DNA of 39,510 nucleotides. It comes from Dinoroseobacter sp042096155 (GTDB lineage Bacteria > Pseudomonadota > Alphaproteobacteria > Rhodobacterales > Rhodobacteraceae). The stretch covers positions 1-39,510 of the forward strand of contig JBELMC010000015.1 of NCBI GenBank assembly GCA_042096155.1, read 5' to 3'. Below the pieces are notes generated by a model that saw nothing but the letters and a program-made list of their open reading frames with translations, made no database searches and was not told the DNA's origin. The translations under genes and the position numbers were made by a program. Positions 34,749-39,510 of this stretch are shown here, in pieces. The first letter of the stretch is position 1; each line of letters starts with the position of its first letter.

Positions 34749-35942
34749 ATGACAGATTTTTCCAAAACCCGCACCGCCTTTCATTTGCCCAAGGGCATTA
34801 CCTATCTGGATGGGAATTCGCTGGGCCCGCTGCCCAAAGCCGCAACTGCACGTGTGGCCGAAATGATGCAGGTCGAGTGGGGCGAAAAGTTGATCACCGG
34901 TTGGAATGCTTGTGACTGGATGGCACAGCCCAGCCATCTGGGCGACCGCATCGCGACATTGATTGGGGCTCAGCCCGGCACGGTGATGATGGGCGATACC
35001 TTGTCGATCAAGGTCTATCAAGCGGTTGCGGCTGCGCTGCAACTGCGGCCCGGGCGCAAGGTGATTTTATCTGACAACGGCAATTTTCCGACCGACCTGT
35101 ATATGGCGCGCGGGGTGTTGGACACGCTTGATCAGGGCCATGATTTGCGCGTGGTCGCCCCCGAAGAGGTTGCAGACCATCTGACCGACGAGGTCGCGGC
35201 CCTGATGCTGACCCAGGTGGATTACCGCAGCGGGCGCTTGCACGACATGGCAGACCTCACGGCTCGGGCCCATGATGTTGGTGCGCTGGCAATCTGGGAT
35301 CTGGCCCACTCCGCCGGGGCGCTGCCAGTGGATCTGGCGGGGTGTGGCGCCGATTTTGCGATCGGCTGTACCTATAAATATCTCAACGCCGGTCCCGGTG
35401 GCCCGGCCTTCATCTATGTGGCGCCGGACCATCAAGACAACATTCAGCCTGTCCTCGCAGGGTGGTTGGGCCATGATGCCCCTTTTGCGTTTGATCTGGA
35501 GTACCGACCCGGTTCGGGGATCGAACGGATGCGTGTCGGGACACCTCCGGTGATCCAGATGGCCGCGCTGGAAACCGCGTTGGATATCTGGGACGGTGTC
35601 AGTATTGAAGACGTGCGTGCCTGCAGCATTGCGCTGTCAGAACGGTTCATCGCCGCCATTGAGGCTTCTTGCCCGATGCTAAGCCTCGCTTCGCCCCGAG
35701 ATCCCCACCAGCGCGGCAGCCAGGTCAGCTTTGCCCATGCCGAGGGTTACGCAATCATCCAAGCGTTGATCGCAGAGGGTGTGATCGGGGATTTTCGCGC
35801 GCCAAATATTCTGCGCTTTGGGATAACGCCCCTCTATTTGTCCCAGGATGCCGTGGATCACGCCGCAGCGACCTTGGCTGAGATCATGGCAACTCAACGC
35901 TGGGATCAGCCACAGTTTAAGACCCGCAAGACCGTGACCTGA
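34749..35942 (+). CDS. kynU: kynureninase
   Basis: PLP-dependent hydrolase that cleaves L-kynurenine to anthranilate and alanine in tryptophan breakdown. It has 397 residues. Features are ITYLDGNSLGPLP at the N-terminus, GDTLSIKVYQAVAAAL, LSDNGNFPTDLYMARG, ALAIWDLAHSAGALPVDL with the PLP-binding aspartate and histidine, the Schiff-base lysine at residue 210 in GCTYKYLNAGPGGPAF, and GWLGHDAPFAFDLEYRPGSGIERMRVGTPPV. The ATG at 34749 matches the family start. Its stop overlaps the next gene by one base. No tryptophan dioxygenase or kynurenine formamidase is nearby. Confidence 0.96.
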   Translation: MTDFSKTRTAFHLPKGITYLDGNSLGPLPKAATARVAEMMQVEWGEKLITGWNACDWMAQPSHLGDRIATLIGAQPGTVMMGDTLSIKVYQAVAAALQLRPGRKVILSDNGNFPTDLYMARGVLDTLDQGHDLRVVAPEEVADHLTDEVAALMLTQVDYRSGRLHDMADLTARAHDVGALAIWDLAHSAGALPVDLAGCGADFAIGCTYKYLNAGPGGPAFIYVAPDHQDNIQPVLAGWLGHDAPFAFDLEYRPGSGIERMRVGTPPVIQMAALETALDIWDGVSIEDVRACSIALSERFIAAIEASCPMLSLASPRDPHQRGSQVSFAHAEGYAIIQALIAEGVIGDFRAPNILRFGITPLYLSQDAVDHAAATLAEIMATQRWDQPQFKTRKTVT

Positions 35943-36424
35943 TGCAGATCCGGCGCTACCGTTGGGCCGATGCAGAGCCATGCTACGCCGTCTTCCTGGC
36001 CGCGGTTCACGAAGGTGCAACGCGCTATTACACAGCGGATCAGCGCTTGGCCTGGGCGCCCAATGACACCGCGCCTGCCGAGTGGGCAGATCGTTTGGGC
36101 GATCATGTGGCCTATGTCGCAGAGCAGTCGGACCAGATTGCAGGGTTCATCTCGATGACCCGAGACGGCCATTTGGATTTCGTTTACGTGGCGCCTGCCT
36201 GCATGGGGCAAGGCTTGGCAGGTCAGCTCTATGACGCTTTGATGACGGACCCAGAGCTGATGCATCTGTGCCAATTCCACGTCGAGGCCAGTCATTTTTC
36301 CCGTAAGTTTCTGCTGAGGCGGGGCTGGTCCGATGCGCCGCCCGAAACCGTCGAGCGCTTTGGACGCCACCTGACTGTGTTTCGGATGTGGTACAATCGT
36401 CCTGCCGCCCCGCCGCCGTTTTGA
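35942..36424 (+). CDS. GNAT-family N-acetyltransferase
   Basis: A 160-residue acyl-CoA-dependent acetyltransferase. It starts MQIRRYRWADAEPCYAVFLAAVHEGATRYY. The central sheet VAYVAEQSDQIAGFISMTRDGHLDFVYVAPACMGQGLAGQLYDAL carries the acetyl-CoA pyrophosphate-binding motif (R/Q-x-x-G-x-A type, here MGQGLA), and SHFSRKFLLRRGWSDA matches the last conserved strand and helix. It begins in the kynU stop (TGATG), so it is co-translated with kynureninase; a substrate in tryptophan breakdown is possible but not shown. A weak hairpin follows near 36424-36451. Confidence 0.9.
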   Translation: MQIRRYRWADAEPCYAVFLAAVHEGATRYYTADQRLAWAPNDTAPAEWADRLGDHVAYVAEQSDQIAGFISMTRDGHLDFVYVAPACMGQGLAGQLYDALMTDPELMHLCQFHVEASHFSRKFLLRRGWSDAPPETVERFGRHLTVFRMWYNRPAAPPPF

Positions 36425-36642
36425 CAAGCCACCGCCCCGTCAGGGGGGCTTGCGGCTGGGGGCAAAACATCGCGCACGCACCAAAGCAGCCCGCTCGCGC
36501 AGCCCGCGCTAAGACAGTCGGTAGTAAGCTCATTTCACTGGATATTTCGGATAAGACGAATGTTTGCTATCAAGACCGGCGCGAGAAAAGAGAGTTCAAA
36601 AACAATCGAACCAGCACACCTCCACCAATCGCCGGGAAACGA

Positions 36643-37044
36643 GGATCGGGATTTATAACCAAAACCTGACCACAGCGGTCAACGCGCAGGCGGACAGGCA
36701 GACTTTCGGGCATCTGCATGACATTCGCCTGCTCACACCGATCATCAGCGTATCCGTTTCGTCGCCCTGATCTGCCAGTTCCAAGAGCATTCGTGCAGAG
36801 ACGCCTTTCTCGCTCCATCGCTTCCAAGGGCTGTAAAGCATCTTCGGCGACCCGTATCCGACAGACGCGTTCCGCCACCGTAAACCATTGTAATTGTCAT
36901 TAAATGCCGCTCAAAACGTGCTTGCCCTCCACGTGAGGCTGGCCGTGAGACTTGGGAAAGAACGGCGCAAGCGTCGCCATCTGCGCATCGCTCAGCCCGT
37001 AAGGATCAGACATGTCACCGCTCCGGTTTGGATGGACGTGACCC
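36643..37044 (-). mobile_element. remnant insertion sequence, IS5 family
   Basis: Bounds of the decayed element. The right end is inferred from 15 of 19 matches with the end of the second copy at 39405-39423. The left end is placed near GACCC at 37040-37044 by analogy only. No clear target duplication was seen. Confidence 0.5.
36653..37013 (-). pseudogene. IS5-family (IS427-type) transposase, internally deleted and frameshifted
   Basis: Read on the minus strand, an ATG at 37011-37013 with GGAG upstream starts MSDPYGLSDAQMATLAPFFPKSHGQPHVEGKHVLSG, the typical N-terminus of the two-frame IS5/IS427 transposases. A one-base frame change near 36905 is followed by NGLRWRNASVGYGSPKMLYSPWKRWSEKGVSARMLLELA, again classical. 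After DTLMI the sequence jumps to RCPKVCLSACALTAVVRFWL, which is the normal C-terminus, so the catalytic core has been deleted. The element is dead. The terminal sequence at 36643-36661 matches that at 39405-39423. The other end may be near 37044. Confidence 0.85.
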
Positions 37045-37292
37045 ATGTAAAGAGCCGAAAATCAATGCATCCTGATGCTAAAATGCGACAGGGCCATATT
37101 CGATAGCCTATATTTTTCGGATAAGCTGCAAAATTGGCAAAGAGAACGGGGGACGAAAGTGAATTATTTCAATACATCGATAATCTTATAGCCTGCCAAG
37201 AAAACGTTTAACATTTGATTACACCGGACCTTAGCTTTGCAACGAAAGAGGCTAACTTACAAAAGAACACTCTTCGCGCTATATGTCTGTTA

Positions 37293-38096
37293 TCAAAAGA
37301 CTGGCTGCAAAGCAAATTCACTTGCGTTCGGTACAGCGGAAACCAGCACTTTTTGTCCAATATCAATTTCTCTGCACGGGTTGTTTATGGATAACATTGT
37401 CTCGTCAGAGTCTAATGGCGACGCAAGACGGCGCTGGATTACGCTCAGCCGAGATTGGTTTTTTTCGAGAAGACTCTCAATAGTTGTAACCTGCTCCGTT
37501 GATATCCGAACGCGTTGCTCTAGCTCTATTTTTAGAGTTTCAAAGATTTCAGAGTTTGTTTTTTGTTCAGTATCCAAAATGAAATCATTCAAAGATTCGG
37601 CGCTGATCTCAAGTTCAAACATTGCGTTCTGAAACGCCGACATCAGGCTTTGTGCCTCATAGGAGAGCGTATCTACTTCATTGCGTAATAAATCGATCAG
37701 TAACTTTTCATCGTCCTGATTATCTTTTGATAGCTTGATCAGTTGCGGATCAGTGGTGGTGATAAAATATTGGCAAAAGCCGCCATTATATCGTTCTTCG
37801 TATGCACCCGACGCGGCCTCGGCGATATTGCCACTGAGCATCGATAACTGATACCGCCGTAAAGAATTTTCAAAAACAACGTCGCCAACAAACTCGCCCA
37901 GGCTATATGCGGCAGCGCTCCCGCGTTCGATTGTGACACCATTGGGAATAAATACGGGGTAAATCGCCACGACTTCGGCCCGATGTACCGACGCGAGCGC
38001 CAATGGTCTATTAGACACCGCAACGTTTTTGGGTGTCGTACAAGCTGAGATGCTCAATACAGCAACGGTCAGGATAGTCAAAGTGAAATACTTCAA
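37293..38096 (-). CDS. predicted lipoprotein with helical C-terminal half, unknown function
   Basis: A 267-residue protein. From the TTG at 38094-38096 (AGAGG 8 bases before) it starts KYFTLTILTVAVLSISAC, a lipoprotein signal with lipobox SISAC and acylated Cys at 19. Next comes a globular stretch (VHRAEVVAIYPVFIPNGVTIERGSAAAYSLGEFVGDVVF, and EERYNGGFCQYFITTTDPQLI). From about residue 120 to 235 it is highly charged and helical, probably coiled coil (LIDLLRNEVDTLSYEAQSLMSAFQNAMFELEIS, IFETLKIELEQRVRISTEQVTTIESLLEKNQSRLSVIQRRL). No family recognised. Base and codon use is visibly more A+T-rich than the window's core genes. It lies between two IS remnants. An upstream ATG next to the N gap would break the signal peptide. 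Confidence 0.72.
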   Translation of the reverse strand: MKYFTLTILTVAVLSISACTTPKNVAVSNRPLALASVHRAEVVAIYPVFIPNGVTIERGSAAAYSLGEFVGDVVFENSLRRYQLSMLSGNIAEAASGAYEERYNGGFCQYFITTTDPQLIKLSKDNQDDEKLLIDLLRNEVDTLSYEAQSLMSAFQNAMFELEISAESLNDFILDTEQKTNSEIFETLKIELEQRVRISTEQVTTIESLLEKNQSRLSVIQRRLASPLDSDETMLSINNPCREIDIGQKVLVSAVPNASEFALQPVF

Positions 38097-38164
38097 GGAG
38101 ATGACCTCTGCACAAATCTTTTTCGGAGCCAATCGAGTAGTGCAAGTCCTTTGGATCATTGATT

Positions 38165-38264
38165 NNNNNNNNNNNNNNNNNNNNNNNNNNNNNNNNNNNN
38201 NNNNNNNNNNNNNNNNNNNNNNNNNNNNNNNNNNNNNNNNNNNNNNNNNNNNNNNNNNNNNNNN
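38165..38264. other. assembly gap of 100 N
   Basis: Exactly 100 unknown bases, the usual placeholder for a scaffold gap of unknown length. TTGATT occurs immediately on both sides, so the two contigs may simply overlap there. It falls in the intergenic region between the two exported-protein genes. Confidence 0.99.
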
Positions 38265-38332
38265 TTGATTACTTAGGCCAACTTTATGGCGCCGCAAATC
38301 ACGCCGTGAAACCCAAATCAGCTATATAAAAA

Positions 38333-38362
38333 ACGCAGCGAACGGTTGATTGTTCGCTGCGT
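38333..38362 (-). terminator. intrinsic terminator after the secreted-protein gene
   Basis: ACGCAGCGAAC, an eight-base loop, then GTTCGCTGCGT: a perfect 11-bp stem. On the minus strand it is followed by a run of six T, 18 bases after the stop of the gene at 38381-39052. Confidence 0.9.
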
Positions 38363-38380
38363 CCTGTTGTCTGCGTGTAC

Positions 38381-39052
38381 TTAGTAGATGCGGCCAAAAT
38401 GGCGACCTTCGAAGGGAATCACATCGTGAGTCCGCTGATAAATGCACACTTTGCGTACGCTAGGCTTCGGATCACGACCAAAAACATTGGTTGAGCAGTC
38501 GACTGAATTCACACTGTGATGAAAATACTCCCGAGTCCAGCAATCGCCCCAGCCAAAATAAACGTAACCAGACCTTCTTACCGTTGAGTAACGTGGCCGA
38601 TTATGATATCTCCCATAAGTTACTTCGCGAAATTTGATAGACTCGCCTTCACGGACTGTTCGTGATACAGAGCGCGGTATTTGAAACTGGATCTCGCCAT
38701 AACAAGGCGAAGCCAACCTTTCGAGTTGAGACGCATTGGGGCAGAAATTTTGTCCCATTAAAAGTGCCAGCATAGATTCAACTGCAGACGCCCAGCCCGT
38801 GTGCTGCGCATCAGCGTCAACGCAATCATACCGCTGTTCTGCCGGGAAAAGAATTGATTTAAGCAAATTTGTATAATTGTCGGCGTTTGAACCCGGTCTG
38901 GACCAATCAACTTCGACATCCTCCACTTTGCCATCCGGTCCCTTAACGCGGACAGTTTGAGATCTTGCGTCGGCATCTGTCGCCGACAGGGCGGTGAGCA
39001 TGCCCAACGCAAGCGCCGCAAGCATGAGTTTCATGCTGAATATGTTGTTCAT
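38381..39052 (-). CDS. secreted six-cysteine protein of unknown function
   Basis: An intact 223-residue gene with GGGAG 8 bases before the ATG and its own terminator. The N-terminus MKLMLAALALGMLTALSATDADA is a Sec signal peptide, cleaved near residue 29. The mature part is hydrophilic and has six cysteines (in YDCVDAD, NFCPNAS, SPCYGE, GDCWTRE, VDCSTNV, KVCIYQ), enough for three disulfides, so it is probably periplasmic or extracellular. Aromatic- and arginine-rich stretches (YGRYHNRPRYSTVRRSGYVYFGW) stand out. No domain is recognised. A+T-rich compared with the core genes, and bracketed by IS5-type remnants, so likely acquired by transfer. Confidence 0.85.
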   Translation of the reverse strand: MNNIFSMKLMLAALALGMLTALSATDADARSQTVRVKGPDGKVEDVEVDWSRPGSNADNYTNLLKSILFPAEQRYDCVDADAQHTGWASAVESMLALLMGQNFCPNASQLERLASPCYGEIQFQIPRSVSRTVREGESIKFREVTYGRYHNRPRYSTVRRSGYVYFGWGDCWTREYFHHSVNSVDCSTNVFGRDPKPSVRKVCIYQRTHDVIPFEGRHFGRIY

Positions 39053-39404
39053 TTTAATCTACTCCCAAAAGATACCTTATTCAACAAAGTCTTTTTGAAG
39101 GAGTCAAGACATTACACCCAAAAATGTAAGCGGACTCTTTTTATGATATAAAAGATGTAATAGAAGACATATTAGCAGTAAGATCTCATGCCAGAGGAAA
39201 CTTTACCGAATCACAAATGTTGTTGCTCCGGCGAAGAAAGGTGCCACGTTGGGGTCTGCCGGAAATCGACGTCAGAACCCGCACCAGTCCTGAGCGGGTC
39301 TTCAACCGCCCGAAAAACCAGCGCCAACTCACACCGCATATTATGATGGCACGATACATCCCTACGACCGCTGCAGAGCGACGGGATTTTCTGAACCGTC
39401 TTTA
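39053..39404. other. A+T-rich intergenic stretch beside the second IS remnant
   Basis: Holds the promoter region of the secreted-protein gene and, from about 39210, sequence of higher GC. A 62-codon plus-strand frame (39217-39405) shows no domain and no good ribosome site, so it is not counted. Nothing else was recognised. Confidence 0.45.
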
Positions 39405-39414
39405 GGGTCCGGTT

Positions 39415-39510
39415 TCATAACCAGAACATGACGATCGCGGCCAAAGCGCAAGCTGACAAACAGACCTTCGAGGCACCTGTCGTAGCGGATCGCAACCCGC
39501 CGCCAGTCCT
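39415..39510 (-). pseudogene. C-terminal end of a second IS5-family transposase (runs off the window)
   Basis: Minus-strand sequence DWRRVAIRYDRC, then after a one-base frame change SKVCLSACALAAIVMFWL and a stop at 39415-39417. This is the normal C-terminus of IS5/IS427 transposases and matches the end of the copy at 36653-37013 (CLSACAL.A.V.FWL). The frame change suggests it is inactive. The rest lies beyond the window, so its full state is unknown. The element end is probably at about 39405. Confidence 0.8.

Noticed and set aside
36424..36451. Terminator after the GNAT gene
   Set aside because: CAAGCC and GGCTTG arms with GC-rich inner pairs are interrupted by an asymmetric bulge and lack a T-run, so the call is too weak.
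1..39510. CRISPR array, tRNA or rRNA genes, defence system
   Set aside because: No spaced direct repeats, no tRNA arm signatures in intergenic DNA and no defence gene families were seen on either strand.

Overview
The window looks like a chromosomal stretch of a high-GC alphaproteobacterium, most likely of the Rhodobacteraceae/Roseobacter group. This is inferred from gene content (ribB with a decayed GTP-cyclohydrolase-like tail followed by ribH-nusB, MmcB, a DUF3422 protein, a fused dipeptide-transporter ATPase, KpsC/KpsS with a Wza-like lipoprotein) and from gene style (TGATG and ATGA stop-start overlaps, occasional GTG and TTG starts). No rRNA, tRNA or CRISPR array was seen. The sequence contains one 100-N scaffold gap.

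Layout. 1-8642 is a riboflavin block: ribD (5' end missing), ribE, ribB, ribH and nusB, with a three-gene capsule export cassette (kpsS, a Wza/KpsD-like lipoprotein, kpsC) inserted on the minus strand between ribD and ribE. 8643-12069 holds a gene-poor stretch, an ArsR-type regulator, a MmcB-like nuclease-fold protein and two overlapping alpha/beta hydrolases. 12077-16208 is a compact catabolic operon: a HisD-family dehydrogenase of the non-histidine (HpsN-like) type, an SDR, a LacI regulator and an alpha/beta hydrolase, with a possible operator in front. 16301-19557 holds an acyl-CoA synthetase, a small lipoprotein and moaA.

19705-28048 is a peptide or acyl-amino-acid uptake and processing locus. 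A minus-strand operon (double ATPase, ArgE-like deacetylase, M20 amidohydrolase) diverges from a plus-strand operon (binding protein and two permeases). 28120-31148 holds a DUF3422 membrane protein and a damaged stretch in which two apparent genes are broken by several frame changes; one of them contains a 12-bp tandem repeat. 31193-36424 holds pntA-pntB with a clear terminator, kynureninase and a GNAT acetyltransferase.

36425-39510 differs from the rest. It is more A+T-rich, has two decayed copies of an IS5-like (IS427-type) transposase in the same orientation, and between them carries two minus-strand genes for exported proteins of unknown function (a lipoprotein and a six-cysteine secreted protein) plus the scaffold gap. 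This islet, the HisD-like operon and the frame-broken region at 29621-31148 are the parts most worth a second look. I saw no convincing defence system or other clearly new multi-gene machine.
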